Assembly: GCA_012270995.1 (NCBI GenBank)
Contig: JAAXHG010000030.1
Span: forward strand, 62,001 to 126,000
Reading direction: 5' to 3'
Length of the DNA stretch: 64,000 nucleotides
Source of the DNA: Vicinamibacteraceae bacterium
Lineage (GTDB): Bacteria > Acidobacteriota > Thermoanaerobaculia > Multivoradales > Multivoraceae
Shown here piece by piece: positions 16,717 to 25,055 of this stretch; position 1 is the stretch's first letter; each line of letters opens with the position of its first letter. The notes beneath the pieces were generated by a model. The model ran no database searches, had not been told where the DNA came from, and saw only the letters and a list, made by a program, of their open reading frames with translations. The translations under genes were made by a program, and so were the position numbers.

Positions 16717-19700
16717 GGCAGACGCACCTCGATGGCGACGGGGAACGCCTGCGCCTTCCCAGCGAGCGCGTGGCGCTTCGGCAGGAGTCGGTCGACGATC
16801 CGTCGGCGCTCGCGCTCCAACTGCTCGCGCGCCTCTTCGTAGTGGCACCGACGGTGCGCGATCTCGCGTTGCATCTCCTGGATGGAGTTGGCGATGCGCT
16901 CCAGGTCGCGGCGTTGATCGAAGAGCAACCGCTGCTGTTGCTCACGGCGGAGCTTCTCGATCTCTCGTTCCAGTCGCTGGATGCGGGTCTGCTCGATCAG
17001 TTCGGAGACTTCGCCCTGGCGGCTGCGGTAGCGCTCGTCCTCGCGTTTCAGGGCTTCCTTGCCGTCGGCCTGCAACTGTTCCCGCAGCGACCCGGTGAGG
17101 TCTTCAGCGTGGCGGGTCACGACGGCTTCCAGATCAGCTTCGACCTCGAGGAAGATCGTCCGTGCCAGATCCTGTTCGGCTGACGTCGGTGTGGCTGCCG
17201 GCCCGCGAGGCGAGCCGTTGCCGGCGTTTGCGTGCAGGGCATGCGCGGAAGCGGCCAGATTGCGCGCGGGAGCGTGACGCTCACGCTTGCCCAGGACGCC
17301 ACCCCGAACAGGAAGTGTGATTGTCCGCACCCAGTGGTGGAAGGTCTCCCGGAGTTCGTTGACGGCGAGTTCTTCCAGGCTGAGCAGGATCAGGGCATCT
17401 TCGCCGTGAGGTACGCCGCCGCGACGCACGGTCCAACGCGCGGTTTCGGCGTGTCCGGGCAGGCGGCGTTGGGTGAGCACACGCAGCGTCCGCTCGATCA
17501 TTGGATGCGCCAGGTGGAGCAGGGCGACCTCGGGCCGCGGGGAGAACACGCTGCGGCCGCCCACCTGGCGCAGCAGGGAGTCGGGATCGAAGGCAAGTGA
17601 CCGGACCCCGCCCGGAGTGCCGCCGGTACTCTGCTGCCTCACCGACTCGTCGATCGTGTCCCTCCAGCCCGGGAGATCGGGGCGGAGGAGGCGCCAGAAG
17701 TCACCTCCGGCCGGAGCGGGGCCGAGTTGCGGCCGGCCGCCGTCCGCAGCCATGGCCGCTTCGAGCGTGTGCCGGAGCGCTGCGGGATCGAAGTCGATCT
17801 CGGTTGCCAGATCCTCCAGGAGCCGGGCGCTGTCCGGTTCGCGGGCGTCCGCGCTCTTGCGAGTGGGCGCGGAAGCCGGGTGCTCGGCCAGTCCGAGAAG
17901 CCGCGGAATGCCCTCGCTTCGCGCCTGACGGATCTCCCGTGTCAGCCCGTGGTCCAGGTCGAACTGGACCCTTGCCAGGTCTTCGCCCTCAATCAGCCGG
18001 CGGTGAGCGGCGACATCGAAGAGTTCGTTCACGGAACCCAGGTCTTCCCGGATCTCGTTCGCTTTGCGGATGACGTGGTCGAGGAACTGGAGATCCGGGT
18101 CGGCGTCGCTCAGGAAGTGATGCACGGTCACGTCGCGGGCCTGGCCGTAGCGGTCGAGCCGACCGTTTCGTTGCTCGAGACGGGAGGGGTTCCAAGGGCA
18201 GTCGTAGTGCAGCAGGTAGCGCGCGCTGCGGTGCAGGTTGAGGCCTTCCGAGGCAGCGTCGGTGGCGATCAGGATGCGCACCCCGGAGTCCGGGTCGTTG
18301 AAGGCCTCCCTGACCCGGTTGCGGTCGGCGTCATCCATTCCGCCGGCGCCGCCGGAACCGAAGAGGGTCAACACATGGGGGTCGCAGCGACCTCGCAGGC
18401 GTCGTTCGAGGTAGTCGAGCGTCGTCTTGTACTCGGTAAAGACGACGAGGCGTTCGTCGTTCCTGAACGAAGGCGTCGGGTCGCTGCCGACCGGGATCAG
18501 CAGGAGCTCCTCGATCAGGGCCGACAGGGCGTCGAAGCGAGCATCGACCTTGGGGGTCTGCTCGATTGTCGGCGGACCGTCCGAGGTGAACCCGAGAGCT
18601 TCGAGAGCATGGTCGATGGCCGCCATCTCGCCGGCAACAGAGTCCGCGACATTGAGGAGCCAGGCGCCAACGACGCCGGCAGCGGTCCCCGTGCGTTCCT
18701 CGGTTTCCCGGTCGTCGGAGGTCTCGCGCGCGACCGAGCGTTGGGCCGCCGTCATGTCGGCGTCGGTGGCAGCTCGCGCGGCTCGCTCGGCTCGGGCATA
18801 GCCGTCTCGGGCGCGGTACCAGGAGTCGGCGAAGGCGGTCGGGCAGGATAGGAGGCGCTTGCCCAGGATCTCGATCGCGAACGTTCCGGCCCGCTCGCGG
18901 GCCTGGCTGGCCGCGATGGCGCTGCGTACGGCCTTTCGGAAGTCGTGGAAGGCCTCGGAAAGGGCTTGCTCGCGCCGGCTGCGGTGGAGCAGGACGGGCT
19001 TGGGTGGTTTGCGAGTGCAGAACCGGGGCGCGGCTGACGCGCGGTTCAGGTCGCGTTTCAGGCGGCGCACCACCAACTGGCCGACGCGGTCCCGCGCGCG
19101 GTCGGTGAGTTCGTCGGTCTGGCTGACGCGCACCGGGTCGAGGATCTCCAGCAGACCGGTGAACGACCGGGTATGGCCGTTGTGCGGCGTAGCGGAGAGG
19201 AACAGGCGGTGTTCGAAGCAGGGCGCGATCTGCCGCAGCATCTGACACAGCTCGCTGTCGTCGCCGAAGGGCGAGGGCATCAGGTTGTGGCACTCGTCGA
19301 CGATCAGAAGATCCCAGGCAAGCCGGGGTGACCCGTCGGGCGTCTGGCTGGCGGCCAGGAACTGCTCCTGGATGTCGGGCTGGCGCAGGTAGTGGTAGGA
19401 GGCGACGATGCGGCTGAACGACCGCCAGGGGTTTGCGTCGATTCCGAGTTCCCTGCGCAGGCGCTCGGTGCGCTCACGGTCGACCACCTCGAACGGCAAG
19501 GCGAACTTGGTGTCGAGTTCGTCGCGCCACTGCAGGCGCAGGGCGGCCGGCACCAGGACGAGCACGCGGCGGATGCGCCGGCGCAGCAGGAGTTCCTTGA
19601 GGATCAACCCCGCTTCGACGGTCTTGCCCAGGCCGACATCGTCGGCGATGAGCAGGTTCACCCGCGGCATCTGCAGCGCGCGCAGCAACGGCACGAGCTG

Positions 19701-20099
19701 GTAGTCCTCTACCCGGATGCCGCTGTGGAGAGGACTCGAGACCGGCTGACGGTCGAGAGGGCCGGTGCCGTCGGGGTCGAGGTATGGCATGAGCGCCGTC
19801 CAGCGCGCGGCGCGCAGCAGGGCGTCGAAGTCCTCGGCGGGCATCGGTGAGGTGTCGTGGACCCGGGGCAGCTGGCTTGGCGGGAGGAGCTTGCGACCCG
19901 GTTCGAGTTCCCAGAGGAGGCGCTCGCTGTGGGGCGAGTCGTGGTCCTTGTACTCGACCTGCACCAGGTGCAGGCGGCCCGCGTCATCGCCGTGCGGACT
20001 GTCGTATGGCTCTACGGAAGCGACGATGCCGCGGCGGTTGCGGACCCGGGCGAGCATGCCGACTCGGGGAATGTCGGTGCTTGTTGGTGTCTGCTGCAT
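16713..20099 (-). CDS. drmD: DISARM-type SNF2-like helicase (DrmD-like)
   Basis: The 1128-residue SWI2/SNF2 ATPase has Walker A ADDVGLGKT (152-160) and Walker B DECH (268-271). SATPHNGHT (motif III) and the C-terminal lobe IATDAASEGLNL...QRNGRLDRYGQ follow, then a charged coiled-coil tail with runs of Arg/Glu near residues 1020-1100. Architecture and pairing with the adjacent methylase fit DrmD of class 1 DISARM, which acts with DrmMI to recognise foreign DNA. It is the first gene of a leftward operon; its TGA overlaps the TTG of the methylase. DrmB and DrmC are not in the window, so a complete DISARM cannot be claimed. Confidence 0.85.
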   Translation of the reverse strand: MQQTPTSTDIPRVGMLARVRNRRGIVASVEPYDSPHGDDAGRLHLVQVEYKDHDSPHSERLLWELEPGRKLLPPSQLPRVHDTSPMPAEDFDALLRAARWTALMPYLDPDGTGPLDRQPVSSPLHSGIRVEDYQLVPLLRALQMPRVNLLIADDVGLGKTVEAGLILKELLLRRRIRRVLVLVPAALRLQWRDELDTKFALPFEVVDRERTERLRRELGIDANPWRSFSRIVASYHYLRQPDIQEQFLAASQTPDGSPRLAWDLLIVDECHNLMPSPFGDDSELCQMLRQIAPCFEHRLFLSATPHNGHTRSFTGLLEILDPVRVSQTDELTDRARDRVGQLVVRRLKRDLNRASAAPRFCTRKPPKPVLLHRSRREQALSEAFHDFRKAVRSAIAASQARERAGTFAIEILGKRLLSCPTAFADSWYRARDGYARAERAARAATDADMTAAQRSVARETSDDRETEERTGTAAGVVGAWLLNVADSVAGEMAAIDHALEALGFTSDGPPTIEQTPKVDARFDALSALIEELLLIPVGSDPTPSFRNDERLVVFTEYKTTLDYLERRLRGRCDPHVLTLFGSGGAGGMDDADRNRVREAFNDPDSGVRILIATDAASEGLNLHRSARYLLHYDCPWNPSRLEQRNGRLDRYGQARDVTVHHFLSDADPDLQFLDHVIRKANEIREDLGSVNELFDVAAHRRLIEGEDLARVQFDLDHGLTREIRQARSEGIPRLLGLAEHPASAPTRKSADAREPDSARLLEDLATEIDFDPAALRHTLEAAMAADGGRPQLGPAPAGGDFWRLLRPDLPGWRDTIDESVRQQSTGGTPGGVRSLAFDPDSLLRQVGGRSVFSPRPEVALLHLAHPMIERTLRVLTQRRLPGHAETARWTVRRGGVPHGEDALILLSLEELAVNELRETFHHWVRTITLPVRGGVLGKRERHAPARNLAASAHALHANAGNGSPRGPAATPTSAEQDLARTIFLEVEADLEAVVTRHAEDLTGSLREQLQADGKEALKREDERYRSRQGEVSELIEQTRIQRLEREIEKLRREQQQRLLFDQRRDLERIANSIQEMQREIAHRRCHYEEAREQLERERRRIVDRLLPKRHALAGKAQAFPVAIEVRLP

Positions 20100-20262
20100 A
20101 CCCCTCTGGCCGGCCCGATTCTCTGGTGGCCTCCGTTGGCGGAGACGTGTCCGGTGTCAAGTTCTGTTGACGGATTCCGGGAGTGTATGCGGGCGGGGGG
20201 ATGATCGGAACTCCGAGGTTGCAGCCGTTCTTTGCGACCCGGAGCGTCAGGGTGGGACTGAT

Positions 20263-20283
20263 GGTATATCCCGTGATATATCC
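20263..20283. promoter_or_regulatory. Inverted repeat upstream of vapBC, candidate operator
   Basis: GGTATATCCCGTGATATATCC is an AT-rich near-palindrome (GG-TATAT / ATATA-TCC) standing out in GC-rich DNA, centred about 54 nt before the vapB start. It is well placed for autorepression by an AbrB-type VapB and could also influence the divergent drmD operon starting at 20099. Confidence 0.4.
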
Positions 20284-20326
20284 TCAATGGCCAAGTGCTT
20301 GGACCGACCACAACGGAGGAAGCGCC

Positions 20327-20569
20327 ATGAACAAGGAGCCGGACTACAGGGGAGTCGCCAAGGTGTTCTGGAGCGGCCGCAGCCAGGCGGTACGGCTTCC
20401 GGCAGCGTGCCGGTTCGAGACCTCTGAGGTGGAAGTCATCAAGGAAGGGGACCGGCTCACGTTGCTTCCGCGCGGGAAGAACTGGGGTGCGTACTTCGAC
20501 TCGAAGTCCCGCGGGAGTCTTCCGGCGCGCAGCCAGCCGCCGCTCGAGGAGCGGGACCGTCTCCGCTGA
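20327..20569 (+). CDS. vapB: VapB-like antitoxin (AbrB/MazE-type swapped hairpin)
   Basis: The 80-residue protein contains VFWSGRSQAVRLPAACRF then EVEVIKEGDRLTLLPRG, the two-strand pattern of VapB antitoxins of the AbrB superfamily (S/NGRSQAVRLP motif). ATG 20327 follows a good GGAGGA ribosome site. The stop codon overlaps the vapC ATG (TGATG). Family members bind their own operator and neutralise the PIN toxin. Confidence 0.85.
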   Translation: MNKEPDYRGVAKVFWSGRSQAVRLPAACRFETSEVEVIKEGDRLTLLPRGKNWGAYFDSKSRGSLPARSQPPLEERDRLR

Positions 20570-20976
20570 TGTACATGCTGGACACGGACATGTGCATCTA
20601 CCTGATCAATGAACGCGATCAGGCCCTGCGGCAGAAGTTCGAGGAGAACACTTCCAGCGTGTGCGTTTCCTCCATCACCTACGCGGAACTCTGCTTTGGC
20701 GTGGCCCACTCGGCCCGGGTTGAAGAGAACCAGAAGGAGCTTCAGGCCTTCTGTCTCGATCTCGACATTCTGCCGTTCGACACCGAAGCTGGCGTTCACT
20801 ACGGGCGGATCCGCCAGGAGCTGGGGCGACGCGGCGAGCCGATAGGCGCGAACGACCTTCTGATTGCAGCCCACGCCTGCAGCGCTGACGCCACTCTGGT
20901 CACGAACAACGAGAGGGAGTTTGGCCGCGTGCCCGACCTGCGCGTCGAGAATTGGCTGGCGGGGGTGTTCCGCTGA
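20569..20976 (+). CDS. vapC: VapC-like PIN-domain ribonuclease toxin
   Basis: The 135-residue PIN protein starts MYMLDTDMCIYLI. It has acidic residues at Asp5/Asp7, Glu near 42 (ITYAELCFG), IGANDLLIAAHA with Asp near 98, and LVTNNEREF with Glu near 120. This is the full set of Mg-binding acids of tRNA- or rRNA-cutting VapC toxins. It is coupled to vapB through a TGATG overlap and appears intact. Confidence 0.9.
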   Translation: MYMLDTDMCIYLINERDQALRQKFEENTSSVCVSSITYAELCFGVAHSARVEENQKELQAFCLDLDILPFDTEAGVHYGRIRQELGRRGEPIGANDLLIAAHACSADATLVTNNEREFGRVPDLRVENWLAGVFR

Positions 20977-21045
20977 TGCCGATCTCGTGGACTCCCGGCA
21001 GGTTCTCGTCATCTAAACGGCCGGTGTAGGCCAGAAACACGAAGA

Positions 21046-21100
21046 CCCACGCCGCAGCGTGGGCCTCGGAATGAGAGCATGTGAGGGTTGCGGAACCCTC
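21046..21100. terminator. Two tandem hairpins between vapC and the DUF2442 gene
   Basis: CCCACGC-CGCA-GCGTGGG (21046-21063) and GAGGGTT-GCGG-AACCCTC (21083-21100) are perfect short stems with 4-nt loops in the convergent gap after vapC and after the leftward DUF2442 gene. There is no U-tract, so they would be weak intrinsic terminators or structured 3' ends. Confidence 0.4.
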
Positions 21101-21120
21101 CCGGCGTCTCGGCCGAGAGG

Positions 21121-21393
21121 CTACAGCCGAGCTGGGCCGACCGTCAAAGGGTCGACCGCCTTTCCGGTGACCTGGAGATACAGCGCGTCGGGGCATAGCT
21201 CAACGTCGTCGCCCCACACGACGGAGCCGTGCTTCGCCACCCGTACCGCGTCGAAGATGTCCGCGGCGTCCCAGCAACGGAAAACGCCCCTCCCGGCAAG
21301 GTGAGAGAGGTCGACGACGTCCTCGGCACCGTCCGAGAAGCGGAGCCAGAGCTTGAATCCGTTGCGCGGTTCGACTTCGATTGGCCGGGTCAT
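21121..21393 (-). CDS. DUF2442-domain protein
   Basis: The 90-residue protein reads MTRPIEVEPRNGFKLWLRFSDG then DVVDLSHLAGRGVF, matching the DUF2442 pattern (leader, L-x-x-F-x-D-G, v-D-L-s). Such genes commonly sit beside DUF4160 or toxin-antitoxin genes; no partner is visible here. It starts at ATG 21393, 55 nt beyond the stop of the glycosyltransferase gene on the same strand. Function unknown. Confidence 0.75.
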   Translation of the reverse strand: MTRPIEVEPRNGFKLWLRFSDGAEDVVDLSHLAGRGVFRCWDAADIFDAVRVAKHGSVVWGDDVELCPDALYLQVTGKAVDPLTVGPARL

Positions 21394-21447
21394 CGTTTGA
21401 TCGGCGCGATCCTATCCCGCATGTTCCGGTCTCCCGACTCCGAGATT

Positions 21448-23670
21448 TCAGCCGTCCGACTCCGAGATTTCGGTCCGGCGCCTGAACAGCGCGGCACCGA
21501 CTAGAAGCGCCGCAGCTGCAGCGTAGGGCAGCGCCAGCAGGCGGATCATCACCGGTACGTGGGCCATCGTGTGGGCGAAGAAGACGGCGTACCAGGCCGG
21601 GACGGACCAGCCGGCGGCGAGGATGCCAGCCCAGCGCCAGGGGTCTTCGAGCGTCCACCAGTGGCGGAGGATGTAGAGGGTGGCGGCGATCAGAGTGACC
21701 GCCGTGAGGCCGACCAGGACGAGAGCCAGAACCTGTGAGCCGAGTCCGACGGTGCCGAGGTTGTTCTCGAGCCGGTCGAGGAACCGTTCCACAGTCGGCC
21801 GGCCCGCGTAGAAGGGGTCGATCTCCGGGTGGATCGAGCTCCGCGCGGCGCCGTAGAGCCTGTGGGTGAGCTGGTCCCAGAACTTGAAGAGGACGGATTC
21901 GCGGAAGGTGAGTTCAGCAAGTACGACCCGCAGCAGGAAGACGGCGGAGAGGCAGCCGACATAGGCGGCGCCGCAGCGGATCAGCAGGCGCCGGCGCCAG
22001 GTCCGGGGATCGGCGAGACGCTGGCTCCGCTGCACGTCGAGGCCCGTGGCCGGTGGCGAAGCCGTGGCGAGTGCGAGCAGTAGAACGGCGAGCCCGATCA
22101 GGGCGCTGCCGAAGAGCAGTTCGTGGTAGGCGATCAGGGCGCCGAATACGCCGAAGAGCAGAACCTGGCGTTCCGGTTTCCAGGACGCGATCCGCAGGAC
22201 CGGCACCGCGAGGAGCAGAGCCAGGGTCAGGCCGTTCGATGCTCCAACGGTGAGACTCCCGGCCCGGTCGTGGAGATCGAGGAAGAGAAGCAGACAGACG
22301 AAGAGGACGGCGTAGGTGGCGGGCTGGAACAGGGTCTGGCGCTTCAGCAGTCGGCTCGTCGCTTCGTCTTCAGCGGTCGGCAGGCCGAGCACTCGCCGGA
22401 AGCGAGCTGGAAGTTCCCGGTCCCGGGGTTCGCGGTCCCAGGGATGGGGCGCGGTGACCACGGCTCCCGCCAGTAGCAGGGCGCCGCCAAGACCGACGCC
22501 CAGCAGAACGAATGTCAGCGCCTCCAGAAGACTTCGGAGCCCATTGACGCCGAGCAGCGGCAGCAGCCACTGCAGCATCACCCGCTGGCCGGCCCAATAC
22601 TGGTGGTAGAAGACGGTCAGGTAGTCCGAGTCATCGACGGCGCCCTGGTCGAGCCGCTGCTTGAGCGCGTCGCACGGTCGCTGCGGGCGGGTGTAGCGGT
22701 ACACGCGGCGGGGGGAGACGGTGCGTTCCCAGGTCGAACCTCCCCGGTCGAGCGCCATCAGGCTGAGCAGGCAGTCGTTGAACCGCTCGGCAGAGTCGTC
22801 GAGGGTGCGCTCCGGGTGCGCGTAGGACGCCCGTAGCGCGTCGGCGACGGGTTCCGGGTCGGCGCGGACGGCCAGCCAGTTGAGGGCCAGGAAGACGGCG
22901 GTCGCGGCGAGGGTCACGACGCCGATGAGGGCGGCGCCGCGGAGGGCGCCCAGGCGCCGCTGGGTGTGCCAGGCACCTCCCGGTGCGGGCGGTACGGCGG
23001 GCGGAGGCGAAAACAGGAGCGTACGCAGGATGCGGAAGCCGTCGCGGAACGCCTTGAGCTTGCTCGCCGACCCCTCCGACCTTGCGAAGTAGGGGCACTC
23101 GATTTCGTCCCAGGCCAGGTCCGACGAAGCGGCGAAGAGGGTCAGTTCGGTCTCGATCTCGAAACCGTCCGAGCGGGCTGGGAAGCGTTCGACGAATCGA
23201 CGGGAGAAAGCCCGGTAGCCGGACAGGAGGTCGTGGACGCGGGGGCCGCAGCGCCAGCGGGCGAGGGTGCTGAACAGCCGGTTGCCGAGGCGGCGCAGCG
23301 GCGTGTAGGCGTGCGCGTCGGCGCGTTTGCGGGCCGCGACGACCATGTCGAGGTCGTGCTCCTGGAGGGTCGAGACGAGGTGGCCGGCGCTCTCGGCGTC
23401 GTAGGTGCCGTCGCCGTCGGCCATGACGTAGATGTCGGCGTCCACCTCGCGGAACAGGCGACGGATGGCTCGGCCCTTGCCACGCCGGGGCTCGGCGACG
23501 ACAGTGGCGCCCGCCGCCCTGGCGGCTTCGGCGGTGTCGTCGTCGGAACCGTTGTCGCAGACGTGGATGCGAGCGTCAGGAAGAGCACGCTGGAACGCTG
23601 CCACGACAGCGGCGATCGTCGCCTCCTCATTGAGGCAGGGGAGAAGGACGGCGATGCGAGCGCTGGTCAG
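21448..23670 (-). CDS. Family 2 glycosyltransferase with multi-span membrane domain
   Basis: Residues 1-220 form a GT-A fold. IAVLLPCLNEE, DNGSDDDT and a DGDGTYD metal-binding triad are characteristic of dolichyl-phosphate-mannose-synthase-like GT2 enzymes. About 500 residues with some ten hydrophobic segments follow. In the N-terminal frame no ATG, GTG or TTG exists before LPCLNEE; the only candidate is a CTG at 23670 overlapping the previous gene's stop (CTGA). The first GTG, at 23604, would delete the first beta strand. Its role is probably sugar transfer to a lipid carrier at the membrane. It is the last gene of a tricorn-PQQ-GT operon. Confidence 0.8.
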   Translation of the reverse strand: MTSARIAVLLPCLNEEATIAAVVAAFQRALPDARIHVCDNGSDDDTAEAARAAGATVVAEPRRGKGRAIRRLFREVDADIYVMADGDGTYDAESAGHLVSTLQEHDLDMVVAARKRADAHAYTPLRRLGNRLFSTLARWRCGPRVHDLLSGYRAFSRRFVERFPARSDGFEIETELTLFAASSDLAWDEIECPYFARSEGSASKLKAFRDGFRILRTLLFSPPPAVPPAPGGAWHTQRRLGALRGAALIGVVTLAATAVFLALNWLAVRADPEPVADALRASYAHPERTLDDSAERFNDCLLSLMALDRGGSTWERTVSPRRVYRYTRPQRPCDALKQRLDQGAVDDSDYLTVFYHQYWAGQRVMLQWLLPLLGVNGLRSLLEALTFVLLGVGLGGALLLAGAVVTAPHPWDREPRDRELPARFRRVLGLPTAEDEATSRLLKRQTLFQPATYAVLFVCLLLFLDLHDRAGSLTVGASNGLTLALLLAVPVLRIASWKPERQVLLFGVFGALIAYHELLFGSALIGLAVLLLALATASPPATGLDVQRSQRLADPRTWRRRLLIRCGAAYVGCLSAVFLLRVVLAELTFRESVLFKFWDQLTHRLYGAARSSIHPEIDPFYAGRPTVERFLDRLENNLGTVGLGSQVLALVLVGLTAVTLIAATLYILRHWWTLEDPWRWAGILAAGWSVPAWYAVFFAHTMAHVPVMIRLLALPYAAAAALLVGAALFRRRTEISESDG

Positions 23671-25040
23671 GATGCGTTGCCGCCGCCGGTCGAGTCGGCC
23701 TCGCTACCGGCCGGTCCGAGGGCGAACAGGTGCTCGCGGCCGCGGATGTAGAGCCGGTCGCCGACGATCGCCGGCGTCGCCCAGACCGACTCGCCGAGCG
23801 AGAAGCTGCCGAGCACCTCGTGCTCCCGGCCGGCGCGGAAGAGCGCCCCGTCGCCGTCCGTGTTGACCATCAGGATGCGGCCGCCGCCGCCGACCATGGA
23901 GGCGGAGTAGCGGCCGCGGATCGGCAGCCGGCCGCCTTCGTAGACGACTTCGCCGGTGCGCGCGTCGAGGCAGGTGATCACGCCGCCGTCGTTGGTCACG
24001 TAGAGCAGCCCGTCGTACAGCAGATTCGAGGGCACGTAGCCGGTGCCCTTGCGGTACGTCCAGGCCCGCGCTTCGTTGCTGCCGGTGAGATCGCCGCGAC
24101 TGTCGAGCGGGATCGCGAACGTGATCTTGGCCGGGTACCCGGAGGTGAACACGGCCAGGTCGTCGACCGTCATCGGGATGTGGATCGCGTTGTTCTGAAG
24201 GCCAGTGGCCCGCCAGAGTTCGCTGCCGTCCGCTGGGTCGTAGGCGATGACGTACTCGTAGCCGCTGGTCAGCAACTGTTCCTGCCCGTCGTGCTCGACC
24301 AGTACGGGCGTCGCCCAGCTCGCCTGCACCGGCCGGTCGTGCTTCCAGACCTCCTTGCCGGTCAGCGCGTCCAGCGCGACGATGAAGGAGTCGTCGCCGC
24401 TGTCCTCGTCGGCCAGGATGATGAGGAGGCCGTCGTGCAGCACCGGCGAACTGCCGACGCCGAGCCCGACCGTCTTGATGTTGCCGATGTCGCGCTCCCA
24501 GACCGGCTCGCCGTCGACGGTGTACGCGTAGACGCCCTCGGAACCGAAGTAGGCGTAGACGCGCTCACCGTCGGTGACCGGCGTGGGTGAGGCGTAGGAC
24601 GACTCGGAGTGGCGGTCGTCGTAGACGCGTCCGGCGTAGGCCGTGCGGGACCAGAGCAGGTCCCCCTGTTCGGCGTCGAGCGCGATCGCCTTCATCGTGT
24701 GGTGGCGGTTTCCGTCGACCGCCTGCGGGTGCTTGAAGGGCCGACCGCCGAAGCTGTGCTCGGGCGGTCCGGCCCCGGGAATCACGTCGCCGACGATCGC
24801 CGTGGTCAGGAACACCTTGCCGTTCGAAACCACGGGCGACGAGTGGCCGCGGCCTTCGATCTTCGTCTTCCAGAGCAGGTTGCGGTCCAGGTCGAGGTCG
24901 GCGGCCGGGCCGGGGCCGGAACGGGCGATGCCGCTGCCGTCGGCGCCGCGGAAGCCGGGCCAGTCGTTGGCGTCGGCCGCAATCACGGGCGCTGCTCCGA
25001 GGGTTGCGGCGAGGAGGAGGAGGCGGAGGCTCTTCGACAT
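23667..25040 (-). CDS. Secreted PQQ-like beta-propeller protein
   Basis: The 457-residue protein has a clear signal peptide (LRLLLLAATLGAAPVIAAD), then NDWPGFRGADGSGIA, the usual opening of PQQ-binding-like WD-type propellers. Repeated blades such as GDLLWSRTAY, GEPVWERDIG, GKEVWKHDR and GSELWRATG follow. No dehydrogenase catalytic motif is evident, so it is probably a scaffold or binding protein outside the cytoplasm. It is 15 nt from the tricorn gene and its stop overlaps the glycosyltransferase start. Confidence 0.85.
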   Translation of the reverse strand: MSKSLRLLLLAATLGAAPVIAADANDWPGFRGADGSGIARSGPGPAADLDLDRNLLWKTKIEGRGHSSPVVSNGKVFLTTAIVGDVIPGAGPPEHSFGGRPFKHPQAVDGNRHHTMKAIALDAEQGDLLWSRTAYAGRVYDDRHSESSYASPTPVTDGERVYAYFGSEGVYAYTVDGEPVWERDIGNIKTVGLGVGSSPVLHDGLLIILADEDSGDDSFIVALDALTGKEVWKHDRPVQASWATPVLVEHDGQEQLLTSGYEYVIAYDPADGSELWRATGLQNNAIHIPMTVDDLAVFTSGYPAKITFAIPLDSRGDLTGSNEARAWTYRKGTGYVPSNLLYDGLLYVTNDGGVITCLDARTGEVVYEGGRLPIRGRYSASMVGGGGRILMVNTDGDGALFRAGREHEVLGSFSLGESVWATPAIVGDRLYIRGREHLFALGPAGSEADSTGGGNAS

Positions 25041-25055
25041 GGGATTCTCCTGACG

